Positions 47,114 to 57,245 of a DNA stretch of 64,000 nucleotides are shown here, one piece after another. This stretch comes from Microcyclosporella mali (lineage: Eukaryota; Ascomycota; Dothideomycetes; Mycosphaerellales; Mycosphaerellaceae), in assembly GCA_002785985.1 (NCBI GenBank), contig NHNU01000018.1, positions 768,491 to 832,490 of the forward strand, given 5' to 3'. Position 1 is the first letter of the stretch, and the number at the start of each line of letters is the position of its first letter. Position numbers and translations under genes: made by a program. The notes under the pieces are model-generated. The model saw nothing but the letters and a program-made list of their open reading frames with translations. It had not been told where the DNA came from and did no database searches.

Positions 47114-50100
47114 CTATTTCTCATGCACGATTCGGACTGCCGTGGTTCCACCAACATTCTCCAGCGTTTTCTCCAAGCCAACCTCGCGTCCGTCAACGAA
47201 TGTCTTTGGAAGTGGCCTTCTTGGCGCACGCAGGCTGTCGAACATGCTTATGTTCTTCCTCTGTTCTTGGCTTTCCGCTGTAAGAGCCAAACGGTCAAAC
47301 TTGACCTCGATTGGTCGTCCTTTCAAGGAAGGGTGCAGGCTGTTGAGAACATCGTCAAGTCGGACGTACCGTAGCACGGCTTCGGCATTGCTAAGAGCCT
47401 CCTTGATGGCTGTGGCTTGGTTTTGTCTCGCAGCTGCGATAGCGAGCTCTTCGGCGAAGGAAATGGTGCTGATGCCATTCTCATCCAGGGGGACCGTTCC
47501 GGCAGATGCGTCTAGTGGGAGGGATGCTATGACGTCTTGGATGATAGGCACGTCGTCTGAGTCCACCTCCTTCGTCTCCCAAGACTCGGCCAAAGACCCC
47601 TTGTATCCTGGAGCATCTGTCCGCAGTAACAACTGATCGCCACTGATGACCCCATTGGTGGCAATCAGAGGTGCAACTTGTATGTTGGCCACCCAGTATG
47701 CGCCAATGTCCTGGGCTAATACTTGCACGGGGGTAAAGCAGAAGATGAGATCGTTGAAGCGGCTGCTGCGGCCGTTCAGCTGGCAGTTCAGGGTCCCTCT
47801 CAGCGCGTTAGAAAGTCGCATTGGCAGCGATGAGACAAGCTGTTCGCGGTAAACACGTTTCGCTTCATCTTCCTGGCGCCTTCGCTCCATCTCAGCACGT
47901 CGAGCCTCAGCCGCCTCACGCTCCTGCTCTGCTTGGCGCTCTACTTCAGCTTTGCGCAGTTCTGCCTCTTCTGCTCGCCTTGCGGCAGCTTGAGCCTCCG
48001 CTTCAGCTTCAGCTTCGCGCTTAATTTCGAGCCTTTTGGCCTCCTCAGCTTCACGCTTCTCTCGAGCAGCCTCCTTGTCCTCCAATTTCTCTTCCACGGT
48101 CGGCAAGGAGGGGTCTGTCTGTCCGCGCAAGGAAGAAGAGCGTCTTCTGGTCCTGGGCGAGCTCTCGTGTGGTTGTGCGGAAAGACTCTTAGTCCGGGCG
48201 CGCGTTGGAGTGCGCTTGAGAGGGGGGCTTTCTGGCGGCTTCATAGTGCTTTCCTCCGTGAGCTCTGTCCCAGCCGCAGCCTCTGAACCCGACTCATCTG
48301 AAGAGACCCCAGAGTTCACCTGCCTTCTGGCCTTTAGCTCTCGCCGCGACATCAGTTTCCGACCACCATTCTTGCGCCGTGGAAGCTCCTCTTCATCACT
48401 CTCGTCCTCCATGGTGCGCGGAACGAGGCGACGCTTACCATTGTCTCTTTTAGTGACAGGGCTCGAGCTGCGACGCTCCTTCATGGCCGCACGTTGGTCG
48501 TAAAGTCGCTGCAACAGCTCCTTCTCTTGCCGCCAATTCGGACCAGACTTCTCCTCCGCGAGCTCAGGCCAAGATTTGCCGGAACGGTTGCGATAAAGTG
48601 CGTTGAAGTTGTCCAGCTCCGTGAGAGATTTCACCATTTCGAAGTGCGAGGTGCCGAGCACACTCAGTAGTGGCTTTTCTGGCTTTTGATTCCGCTTTTT
48701 CTCTGGTAGCTCTACCAATAGCATGTTCACCAGGTAAGAATCCCCAGTCTTGGCAGCCGCAGCAATTACAGCGTTATCCACAGGCACGCGCGCATCAAGA
48801 AATTCTCTTACACCGTTCCGATCGTTATTCTGAACGAGTTTAAGAAGATTGTCATAAGTGCGTGCCATGAATTGTAGTCCCTTAGACGGACCACGATATC
48901 GGTGTTCCTCTTCTTCCTCACGCTTTTGCTTGGCTCCTGTGCTGTTCCATTCTTCGATGGCCTTTCGCAATCTCGCTCGAATTTTATCGGCATCCTCGGT
49001 CTCGTCCGTGACGACATCCAGAGCCTGCTGGCCTTTCAGATTCTGCCGAAGAGGGTCAACTCCAGCGCTGAGCAGGCTATTGATAACGTCCAGGTGGCCA
49101 TTCTCGGCTGCGTCAATTAGCGGAGTGTCCTTGTCCACGTTGGCACAATCGATCTGGCAGCCCCGCTCAATCAGATAATCGACAACCTCGACATTCCCAT
49201 TAAGCGCAGCAATTTGAAGTGGCTTGTTACCTGCAAACTCAGCGAGCTCCAGTTGTTCCGGGTCCTTCTTGATCCATTCCTTGACCTGATCCATGTCTGC
49301 AGTCTCACAGGCCTCGGCAAGCTTGGTGAAACCATACTTGTTGACGTGCCTCTTGTGCTCACGGCCAGGTGGTCTCCCAGGCGTAGAAGTCGATCTGCCG
49401 ACACCTCTTTGGAGTCGCCTGTGTTCAGGGTGGCCGTGCGAGGTAGCCTCGGACGAGCCGTCTGATTCTTCCCAGCTGTTACGCATCATCTTCGACTCCT
49501 TTCCAGGTCCTTGTGTGGCTGCACGGCGCTTGCGATGGGAGACCTCAGTTCCATCCCCGAAGCTAGACTGAGTCGAGACAGTCCGTCGATGGGCTTGTAA
49601 CTTTGGTGAAAGTGAATCATCGTATCTTCCAGTATTTCCTTCAGAGTGTGGCCCTCGCAAGCGTCGCTTTGGAGCATCTATGCTGGGTCTTTTATTGGGC
49701 AAGCTGACTGAAGAGGCGCGATGTTTGCGTTTGCGAGGATTGGGTGAATTCGCAACATCGCGTGGACGATCCGGTCGCTCAGACAGAGCACGCGACACTG
49801 AAGACGACCGCGAAGGTATGGCTGAATTTTGGGTCTCGGGTGAGCTGAGCCCATCACTGCCTTCGTCTTCAACGCTGACGGCATCCCTCTGGTTATTTTC
49901 TTCTTCATCCTCTGCCGATGTGGTTTTGTCAACACTCATTGACGTACTGCTCGGCACGGGAGAGACTGCTGCAGAATCGTTTTCATCGTCATTGTCTGTG
50001 GGTACCGGCAGGCTACCGATACGGTGTCTATGTGGTCGCTCCGTCTTGTGCGCCGTCGCTTGCTTCTCGGCTTCCTTTTTCTTCACAGGGCTTTCTATTA

Positions 50101-50362
50101 GTGTCTCTGCTTCTGAGTCTCCGCCCTCATTATCACCTGGCGCGGCCACACCTGCCCCTCGAGGCTTGGAACTTTTCTCATCTGCTGGCTGTCTGCTCAC
50201 GTTCGGATTTTGTGCTGGGGGAGAAGACTTCACGCCAGCGCCGGTTGTGTCTCTATTCTGCACAGGACTGTGCTGGCCATTGCTGATGGCTACGGCAATT
50301 TCGTCTCTGCCAGACTCTCCAGCCTCTGTTTTCGGCGGATCTGGCAATGCGCTCCCATTCAT
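47114..50362 (-). CDS. Ankyrin-repeat protein, Hos4-like (SET3 complex subunit candidate)
   Basis: Intronless, 1082 aa. Residues 1-340 are disordered, Ser/Pro/Arg/Glu-rich and carry basic nuclear-type clusters (NPRKRKHR, PNKRPSIDAPKRRL). Ankyrin repeats follow at about 344-450 (YGFTKLAEACETADMDQVKE, GNKPLQIAALNGNVEVVDYL, DTPLIDAAENGHLDVINSLL). A further ordered segment includes LQFMARTYDNLLKLVQNNDR and DSYLVNMLLVELP. A highly charged Glu/Arg/Ala coiled coil covers about 760-850, and an ordered C-terminal domain closes the protein. This order matches fungal Hos4-type ankyrin proteins; yeast Hos4 is a subunit of the SET3 histone deacetylase complex. The complex assignment is an inference from architecture. 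The start ATG is at 50360-50362. Confidence 0.72.
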   Translation of the reverse strand: MNGSALPDPPKTEAGESGRDEIAVAISNGQHSPVQNRDTTGAGVKSSPPAQNPNVSRQPADEKSSKPRGAGVAAPGDNEGGDSEAETLIESPVKKKEAEKQATAHKTERPHRHRIGSLPVPTDNDDENDSAAVSPVPSSTSMSVDKTTSAEDEEENNQRDAVSVEDEGSDGLSSPETQNSAIPSRSSSVSRALSERPDRPRDVANSPNPRKRKHRASSVSLPNKRPSIDAPKRRLRGPHSEGNTGRYDDSLSPKLQAHRRTVSTQSSFGDGTEVSHRKRRAATQGPGKESKMMRNSWEESDGSSEATSHGHPEHRRLQRGVGRSTSTPGRPPGREHKRHVNKYGFTKLAEACETADMDQVKEWIKKDPEQLELAEFAGNKPLQIAALNGNVEVVDYLIERGCQIDCANVDKDTPLIDAAENGHLDVINSLLSAGVDPLRQNLKGQQALDVVTDETEDADKIRARLRKAIEEWNSTGAKQKREEEEEHRYRGPSKGLQFMARTYDNLLKLVQNNDRNGVREFLDARVPVDNAVIAAAAKTGDSYLVNMLLVELPEKKRNQKPEKPLLSVLGTSHFEMVKSLTELDNFNALYRNRSGKSWPELAEEKSGPNWRQEKELLQRLYDQRAAMKERRSSSPVTKRDNGKRRLVPRTMEDESDEEELPRRKNGGRKLMSRRELKARRQVNSGVSSDESGSEAAAGTELTEESTMKPPESPPLKRTPTRARTKSLSAQPHESSPRTRRRSSSLRGQTDPSLPTVEEKLEDKEAAREKREAEEAKRLEIKREAEAEAEAQAAARRAEEAELRKAEVERQAEQEREAAEARRAEMERRRQEDEAKRVYREQLVSSLPMRLSNALRGTLNCQLNGRSSRFNDLIFCFTPVQVLAQDIGAYWVANIQVAPLIATNGVISGDQLLLRTDAPGYKGSLAESWETKEVDSDDVPIIQDVIASLPLDASAGTVPLDENGISTISFAEELAIAAARQNQATAIKEALSNAEAVLRYVRLDDVLNSLHPSLKGRPIEVKFDRLALTAESQEQRKNISMFDSLRAPRRPLPKTFVDGREVGLEKTLENVGGTTAVRIVHEK

Positions 50363-50845
50363 GCCGTGATTGTGATTGGTAGCATTACTTCGACGCCGAG
50401 TCTCGTGTCTGTCGTTGTTTCGGGCGCAAACCGTGGAAGGCTAGCTTAGTCGCAGACCACCAGTATCTGTATGCCGTCTTACAGTGCAGGTAATATATTG
50501 GAGGATGCGTGCCGTCGTAATGGGTGTTGTTTATGCTTTGAAGTAGGGGCGCGCGACCGAGTTATGGACGCTTTGTTGATGTCGATGAGCAGGAGCGAGG
50601 GAGTAGGCACGGTGGAGAGGATACGGAGAAGCCGTGCACTTAGGTTGACGCTAGCGAGAATTGGGCCCGCTCTTCCCGCGAATCATCAAACACAGCCGCC
50701 TCCACCTCGAATTGTGGAAAGGATGTGTTCGCCTTCTTCATGAGCACGAGAACAGATCCATGCCCGACGACTGCCAGATGAAACAGAGCACTTCCGCAGC
50801 CAGGCCCGATTACCACGGATATTGCTGTTCTGCTGTCAGCCAGTG
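50363..50845. other. Intergenic region
   Basis: About 480 nt between two minus-strand genes (Hos4-like promoter, SDR 3' flank). Nothing specific seen. Confidence 0.6.
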
Positions 50846-51717
50846 TCAGAATACTCTTTTCATGCGTGGGCACCAGACTTGATTTTCCCAGGTCCAGAAA
50901 GTCCCGCTGGCTTTGCTGTCTTTACTCTCAATGACTGGTATGCATGCAGCTATGCTTTCCTGTGGTGTCATTTGGCCCTCCACTTGCCAGCCGAGCTCGA
51001 CGTTGGCCATATCAGTGGAAACCTCACCTGGATGCAAAGCAAGGACGACGGTATCCCTGCCTTTGCGCTTCAGCTCGGCTGCCATGTGTCGTAGCATTTG
51101 ATTCAAGGCTGCTTTGGAGGCCGCATATGCGGCGAACCCGTCCTCCATTTCACGGAAACACTGAGCCGAGCCCGAGTCGCTGGATATGAACGTAATCGTA
51201 CCGATGAATGGTACTGTCTGTAGTAGTTGCTGGGCGCAAAAGATAGGTCCGATCGTGTTGGTATGGAGGTGTAGGGCGAAGTCGTCGTAGGACAACTCAG
51301 TGGCGCGCTTCAAGGGCAGTTGTCGTCGTCAGTGGTGGTTCATATACATGTAGTCAGTGAGCAAGCGTACGTTAGGATACTGGAGAACACCGGCGTTCAG
51401 CACAAGATAGTCAATGCGTGCTACGCCATCCAAGCGTAGCTGCTTAGCAAGAGCCTGATATGGAGGGTCAGCATTGATGAAGGCTGAAGTCGAGATTGCT
51501 ATGGCATATTTACATCAATGCTGGATGAGCTGAGCATGTCACACTCGAAGACCTTGCAGCGCTCCTGATCTCTCCATACTTCCGCCACGCGCCCCAAGCT
51601 TGCTCGCGGAATCGTGGCGATAACGCGGTCACCGCGCGCAAGCAGTTGGTCCACGAATTCCCGTCCCAGTCCACGAGATGCCCCAACAATCATCCAGGTC
51701 TTCTCTGTGGTCGCCAT
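50846..51717 (-). CDS. Short-chain dehydrogenase/reductase
   Basis: Three exons, 51514-51717, 51371-51454 and 50846-51307, all joined in phase 0, giving 249 aa. Cofactor motif MIVGASRGLGREF at the N-terminus (TGxxxGxG type), a CDM segment after strand 3, LVLNAGVLQYPN (the NAG motif), the catalytic Ser in ITFISSDSGS, and the YAASK motif with catalytic Tyr and Lys. HPGEVSTDM follows, as in the classical C-factor-like SDR branch. The family oxidises or reduces alcohols and carbonyls with NAD(P)(H); the substrate is unknown. Start: ATG at 51715-51717 gives MATTEKTWMIVGAS. The intron in front of exon 3 ends at cttgaag/cgcgcc. The gene is divergent from cytochrome c. Confidence 0.88.
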
Positions 51718-52276
51718 AATAGTTGATGAAGTCGAGGAGTGTTCTAGCGATAATTCCAGGTTTCTATTACACTGTTTGTGATCTCGTGCCGAACTAGCGC
51801 GCCAGACGTCATGAAGAAACAAGATTGAGTTCTAGAGCACATGGGACCTGCTGCCGCATATTGCGCTCGGTCTCATTGAGGCGAAGCGGGTAGGAGTGAC
51901 AGGCTCTACAGGAAATATACAAGTGGTGAATCATCAAAATTAAATTTCGGCATCTACATATGATCACATCGAAGCTGAGGCTCCCAACAGTTTGAACCAC
52001 GCAAGATGGAATCTGACGCCAAACCCTAAAAGTCGTCCCGTTCTCCTCCGAAGGTTATACTGTCCTCCGATGTCAACACAACGACCGTGATTCGTCGTGG
52101 CTTCCCGCTAGAGCCGCTTGTCTCTTCTGGCCGTGCTTCCCGTCAACTTCTTTTCTCGCCTCATCATCCTTTCTTCCTGTCTTCTATCCATCAATCACTT
52201 CGCCGCCACCTGCCACGAACTACACACCTGTCCAGCATTCATATTAAGCTCCCAACACTACCCTCACACAGACACA
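51718..52276. other. Divergent intergenic region
   Basis: About 560 nt between the SDR start (-) and the cytochrome c start (+). The last 150 nt are C/T-rich, probably the 5' UTR of cytochrome c. No gene seen. Confidence 0.6.
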
Positions 52277-52979
52277 ATGGGCAAGGACGGCTTCTCAGAC
52301 GGTACGTTTCTCCTGCGATTGGCAGCATCCTTGAATAGCCTATGTGGCAAGCTATGAGCATTCGCGAACTCCCTAGGCTTCTGGGATAGTACAGCTTGCT
52401 GCGCGAGTCCTTGCATCTATTGATTTCGTCCGCGATCCTCACAAATAGTGGCGGATGGGCTGCTCGATTATTCGTGCGCCACTCCTTTTCTATCACGATA
52501 CTGACATCCATCTCAGGCGACACCAAGAAGGGTGCCAACCTCTTCAAGGTTTGTCAATCACTAGCTCCGCGGTCCGCGCGAACTTCATAGACGCCGAGGA
52601 CGACATGAAATGAAAGCAAACCCCGACTGACACCCGAGCAGACGCGATGCGCGCAGTGCCACAACCTGAAGGAGGGCGAGGGCAACAAGATTGGACCTAA
52701 TCTCCATGGTCTCTTCGGTCGCCAGAGTGGCCAAGTTGAGGGATTCTCATACTCCGATGCAAACAAGCAAAAGGGCGTTCACTGGGACGAGAACACTTTG
52801 GTAAGAGGACACATTGATATGCAGCTGGGCACAGGAGCAAACACTGACATACGGTTCAGTTTGACTACCTCGAGAACCCAAAGAAGTACATCCCAGGTAC
52901 CAAGATGGCTTTCGGTGGTCTCAAGAAGGGCAAGGACAGGAATGACCTGATCACTTTCCTCCGGGATGAGACAAAGTAA
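52277..52979 (+). CDS. CYC1: Cytochrome c
   Basis: Four exons, 52277-52301, 52517-52548, 52642-52800 and 52860-52979, giving 111 aa. The haem-attachment site CAQCH is preceded by TR, as usual. GPNLHGLFGRQSG, GFSYSDANK and NPKKYIPGTKMAFGG (with the axial Met) complete the family pattern, and the protein ends TFLRDETK. It carries electrons from complex III to complex IV in the intermembrane space. Start: ATG at 52277, MGKDGFSDGDTKKGANLFK after joining. Exons 1 and 2 are very short (25 and 32 nt) and would be missed by simple frame scanning. It lies tandem to the Stc1-domain gene. Confidence 0.97.
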
Positions 52980-53511
52980 ACTACAATGGCAGCGACGCGC
53001 CATTGCCAGGCCTCCTTCGACCACGCGACCTGTACAAATACCTCTACATAAACCGACCTTTAGATGCCTGGGCTGAAATTGACACGGCGCCGACCCACTG
53101 GGGATGGCTTCTATATGCAGGCTCATGGTCTGCCTTCTTTCTGCATTGTATCTTCTGGCATTAGGGAAAGGGTCAATGGTGACCCTGTGTGTGTATCAGA
53201 TCTCTTCTCAAAAACACGGTTCTGCAACTTCCATTTTCACATGCCAACTTTCGTCAACTTCGAGCTGATGGTGCCTCAGGCTCTCCTTCGCTCCTTCCTC
53301 ACATGCAAAACTGATTCATGCGCTAGCCGGCAGCCCATGTACAAGAGATGCGATTCTCGGCAAGCTCCTTCAGCTTGACAACTAACTCGCAATACACGTC
53401 TTCATCCACAGCACTCTTCATACGCTCAACGCCACCACAGGCACTATCACTACCATAAGCACTGTCACTGTCGGAAACAGCACACAAGTTCATCACGTCA
53501 ACCCACTCAAC
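52980..53511. other. Intergenic region
   Basis: About 530 nt between cytochrome c and the Stc1-domain gene, both on the plus strand. No gene or repeat seen. Confidence 0.6.
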
Positions 53512-54528
53512 ATGAGCACCTACGTGGCTAAACAGGTCGCCAGGCGTGGCGGACGCGCGTACGGAGGTAGACAGGCTGCCAATCACGGTGTGCCAGCCTC
53601 TATCAAGTGCAATGTGTGCAAGAAAGTTAAGCCATCTGGGCCCAACTTCTCCAACAAGCAGAAGGAGGAACTCATGGCTCACATGAGGCGGACTGGCAAC
53701 GTCGACGGCACCAAAGATGCCCACGCAGTCTGCACGCAATGCACTTCTCAACAACGCGTCGAGATGGAGTGCTTCTACTGCGAGAAGACTAAGGCACTCG
53801 ATAAGTTTCCGCTCGCACAGCGCAAAAACCCAGACGCGGCGGTAGGTGTTGTACTACTAGGAGTTGATCACATGCTGACGCCACCCACAGGAGTGCTGGA
53901 AGTGCCAGGAGGAGAGACTGAATGACGAGCCTGGCACCGGCAGCGACCGTTCGGAAGGTTCTGACAGTGACGGCGAGGATGATTCTGAGGACGACGAGAC
54001 TTACTCTCTGTCGAGCGTCACTGTACGCTTATATTTGCGATACCCTCATATGGTTCCACGCTGAATCTCATCCAGGGAGGCGCCTCTCTTCCCGCTGACA
54101 TGGATACTCTGTCTATTGGGTACGGCGCCGGTACGTATGCTTCCAATGCCTCTGCCAGCAGCAACACTAGCGGCGTTGGTCTCTTCACCAGCACGAACGG
54201 CAGTGCCACCACGAGCAGTCGCGGATGGACCTCTCAGTCAAACGCTGCTGCTATCTCCGGCGCTTCGCCCGCTGCTACCTCCGCCAACCGCACGCCGTCT
54301 ATCGCCACCTCCAGCCGCACCATTGGCAGCGCCTTCGACAAGAATGCCTACACTGGCCGCCGCGCTCCAGCAGGCTCTTCCCGCGTGGCGACTGACAGTA
54401 GATGGGCCAAGAACAAAGCTGTGCCGCGCAAGGTCGTCTACGACAAGGCCGAGGAGGAGCCTCGTGATGCCGCTGCGGCTGATGACGACGACCAAGAATT
54501 CGATCTCAACTCTGACTCTGACGAGTAG
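53512..54528 (+). CDS. Stc1-domain zinc-binding protein
   Basis: Three exons, 53512-53841, 53891-54022 and 54076-54528, all in phase 0, giving 304 aa. The N-terminal half is a Stc1 domain with paired cysteines for zinc: CNVCKKVKPSGPNFSNKQ, CTQC, CFYCEKTKALDKFPLAQRKN and, after the first intron, CWKCQEE. The second half is disordered: acidic Ser/Asp-rich, then Ser/Thr/Ala-rich, ending in an Asp-rich tail. In fission yeast, Stc1 links the RNA-interference machinery (Argonaute) to the CLRC histone H3K9 methyltransferase. Most filamentous fungi have Stc1-domain proteins of untested role, so an RNAi-heterochromatin link here is only an inference. Confidence 0.85.
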
Positions 54529-55024
54529 GGGTAGTTGAGCCATGCTCACACACACACACACACACACACACCAAACTCAATTGCATCAAAGAGCAAAGAC
54601 TCACACATCTCGCAGCATGGCCTAAATCGAGCACAGATTCCACGGCTGGCTTCGCAGATGATCACGAGCTCAAAGAGGTCAGAACAGGGCCAGCGAAGAC
54701 TGTATACTAGAGTAAAAGAAATCAAATGGCTCAGAGCAGCCTACCAACTGGGCCTCAATCTTCCATTTGGTCAATTATGGAGACAGTTCTGGCTCAACTC
54801 ACATTGTATTCTCTGCATATTAAACCAAAAGTTTTCATTGATAAGAGCTGACTATCCTATCCTCTCCTCCATTCCATCCAATCATACAATTTCTCGCTCC
54901 TACCAGGAGTGTCGTGCAGGGGGTATCAAAAGAAATACAATTTGCTGTCAGTGTGGGGATAAGTCGAAAAGCAAAGAGAATATCCGAGAGGAGTGCGTAG
55001 AGAAGAGTGTGGTGTGGTATCCGT
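54529..55024. other. Convergent intergenic region
   Basis: About 500 nt between the 3' ends of the Stc1-domain gene (+) and the coiled-coil gene (-). A CA microsatellite lies right after the Stc1-domain stop codon, at 54547-54571. No gene seen. Confidence 0.6.
54547..54571. repeat. CA dinucleotide microsatellite
   Basis: Twelve tandem ca units, starting 18 nt after the Stc1-domain stop codon. Confidence 0.95.
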
Positions 55025-56812
55025 TCAGTCCTCGAATCGATCATCAATGCCCGTGAAATTCTGTAGAGATTCCCACAATTCCTGCCAAGCCGTCTTAGTA
55101 GAGACAGTGGCATGTTTCATCGGGTTTTCAGTCTCCATGGCGTCGTCGTCATCATCTGATGCTTCGGACGAGGTAGTGATGGCGCAGTCTTCTCCTTCTC
55201 CCACTTCCGCCTCCTCTTCTTCCTCTTCTCCAAATTCATTCTGTTCCAGGGAAAATAAGCTGTCTTCGTCGTCGTCCTGCGATGTTTCGAGGTAGTGGTG
55301 CTCAGTCTGGGTGCCGTGCTCCACATAGATATGTTGGTGACGTTCTTGTGGTTGTTGTGAAGAAGTAACGATTTGTGGCTCGCTGTCAGGGCCTTGCTTT
55401 GACATTAGACGGCCCCCTAAGTCGATGTCTTGTTGGTGATCTTTCGATCCGCGTGTTGCAGAGGGCTCATCGCCGTTGACCTTGAGCGGGTCAGCCGTGT
55501 CGGCTGTGCCGGAGATTTCTTCTGTACTAGCGCCGAACGTGCTGTCCATGCGTTTGATGGTGAGGCTCGTCACTCGTCCGTGACCTTCTTTTACGGTCTG
55601 TAGATGCCACTCGGTCTCTCTAGTGGAGGGTGATGCTTCACCATCAACGGAGAGGCTGTCTCGACGGTCCGGTGAGACTCCGTACCTGCTTCGCCGTTTC
55701 TTGAATCGTCCTTTGACGTCCTGCCAATCTGACCGCCAGCGGTCCATTTCTGATAATATGCGATTCTTCTTCGAGTTACTTCCACTGCTCGCAGTGGTTG
55801 CGAAAGACTCTTGGTGCTCAATGGCGTCCACGTCTACCTCCAGAGACTTCATCTGGAGCTTAAGGAAAAGCAGCTCGCTGTACTCAAATCCGAGGTCGCT
55901 CCGTAGGCCTTCGTTCTCGGATCGCAACTGCTCGATCTGGGTGTCGCGCTCTTCTATCTGAGCATTGTGCTCTTCATTGAGCAGTCGCACCTCAGAGAAT
56001 CGCTTGCTCAGCTCTGACTGGGTGAAGCGTAGCCCGTCAAGCAGCTCTTGAGTGCGTAGGATGAACCAGTCCCGCTCCGCTTTGAATTCTGTGATAGTAG
56101 TCGGCTCTGGTGGAAGTTCCATGCTGCCATTTGCGGTATCGATGTAAGGTTCGGACACTGCGCGGCCTTTAGTATGCGTACGTTTTAAGTCCGCCTCTTC
56201 CTCGTCTGAGAAGATACCCGAATCTTCCCCAGTAAATGATGTCGCGTTCATTTGCGCATGCAAAGTGCCAAATTCGACCTCAATCTCACTCAGCTTCCTG
56301 CCCACGATCTTGATTGCCTCGACCCCGGCGTCCGAGGTAGAGTCACGCATAATTTGTGACTGCAGCTTCTGCATCCTGACCAGCAACTGCTTGGTCTGGG
56401 TCGAGGGAATGTTCCTATCGATGGAGCGCGCATCGACGTCGGAGAAGTAGTCGCTGAAAGGCGAGTTTTGCGATGAGGCGCTGCGACGATGGGCTTTGGC
56501 GGGGGTGGAAGGCAATGCACTGTTGGGATTGGAAGCAGGCATTGTGTAAGAAGAGAAGCGCGAAAGTGGGCTGCGAGTGTAGTATTCACTCGGGGAGCTC
56601 CCGCTCGAGATGCTAGACTTCTGCGTATGTGAGCGTCGGTGGTGCGCGCGACGTTCCGTAGAGAGATTGGGGCCGGTGGATGAGTATGCGCTCTGCATAC
56701 GGGTATGCGAACGCGTTGGTGGCCGCTCACGCTGGTTGAACCTCGAAGAAGGGCCCGGGAAGTGCCAGGACGGCGAAGAAGAGGAGGTTGGAGAGGTGGC
56801 CGAGGAGGTCAT
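55025..56812 (-). CDS. Uncharacterised coiled-coil protein
   Basis: Intronless, 595 aa from ATG 56810-56812 (MTSSATSPTSSSSPSWHFPG). The frame stays open 38 codons further up, but those residues look like translated 5' UTR. Residues 1-160 are Ser/Pro/Arg-rich and disordered. A first helical segment (QLLVRMQKLQSQIMRD) lies near 175-230. A second, longer coiled coil covers about 237-330 (TEFKAERDWFILRTQELLDG, LLNEEHNAQIEERDTQIEQL). The C-terminal third is polar, with Glu/Asp runs. No enzyme motif is present and I do not recognise a family. A cytoskeletal or scaffold role would be usual for such architecture but is not shown. It is divergent from TrpE, with starts about 430 nt apart. Confidence 0.75.
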   Translation of the reverse strand: MTSSATSPTSSSSPSWHFPGPSSRFNQRERPPTRSHTRMQSAYSSTGPNLSTERRAHHRRSHTQKSSISSGSSPSEYYTRSPLSRFSSYTMPASNPNSALPSTPAKAHRRSASSQNSPFSDYFSDVDARSIDRNIPSTQTKQLLVRMQKLQSQIMRDSTSDAGVEAIKIVGRKLSEIEVEFGTLHAQMNATSFTGEDSGIFSDEEEADLKRTHTKGRAVSEPYIDTANGSMELPPEPTTITEFKAERDWFILRTQELLDGLRFTQSELSKRFSEVRLLNEEHNAQIEERDTQIEQLRSENEGLRSDLGFEYSELLFLKLQMKSLEVDVDAIEHQESFATTASSGSNSKKNRILSEMDRWRSDWQDVKGRFKKRRSRYGVSPDRRDSLSVDGEASPSTRETEWHLQTVKEGHGRVTSLTIKRMDSTFGASTEEISGTADTADPLKVNGDEPSATRGSKDHQQDIDLGGRLMSKQGPDSEPQIVTSSQQPQERHQHIYVEHGTQTEHHYLETSQDDDEDSLFSLEQNEFGEEEEEEAEVGEGEDCAITTSSEASDDDDDAMETENPMKHATVSTKTAWQELWESLQNFTGIDDRFED

Positions 56813-57245
56813 GGCAGATCGGGCGTGGCGTATTAACAAATAAGTGAACCAGAAAAGAGGGCAAGGAAAACGATAAGAATGATAGCAATGAGATGTGAAT
56901 GATGAATGGGCGACCCAGCCACGCAACGCTGCGGTACGGCGGTTGGATGGACCAGAGCAACCACTGCAAGAAGTGGAGGAGAAGCAGAGTTTGGGACCGC
57001 AGCGTCAGCACAGTCAGCAAATGGCCAGGCACGTGTCCCCGCTCGGTCCCATGTCTTTTGCATCCGAATTGACCGATCAAAGAATGTGAATCGAATATCA
57101 CTGAAGCTCGTCTCCCTTTTACACACAACTCCTACTGCGGACCCATTTGCCTTGCCTTTACTGTTGTTCTGTCAGTGCACATGCTGCCGTCCGCGCATGT
57201 GTTTCTGACCTCTCCCAGGCCAGTCCCTTAGCTCCCACTGAGAAT
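56813..57245. other. Divergent intergenic region
   Basis: About 430 nt holding the promoters of the coiled-coil gene (-) and TrpE (+). No other feature seen. Confidence 0.6.
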
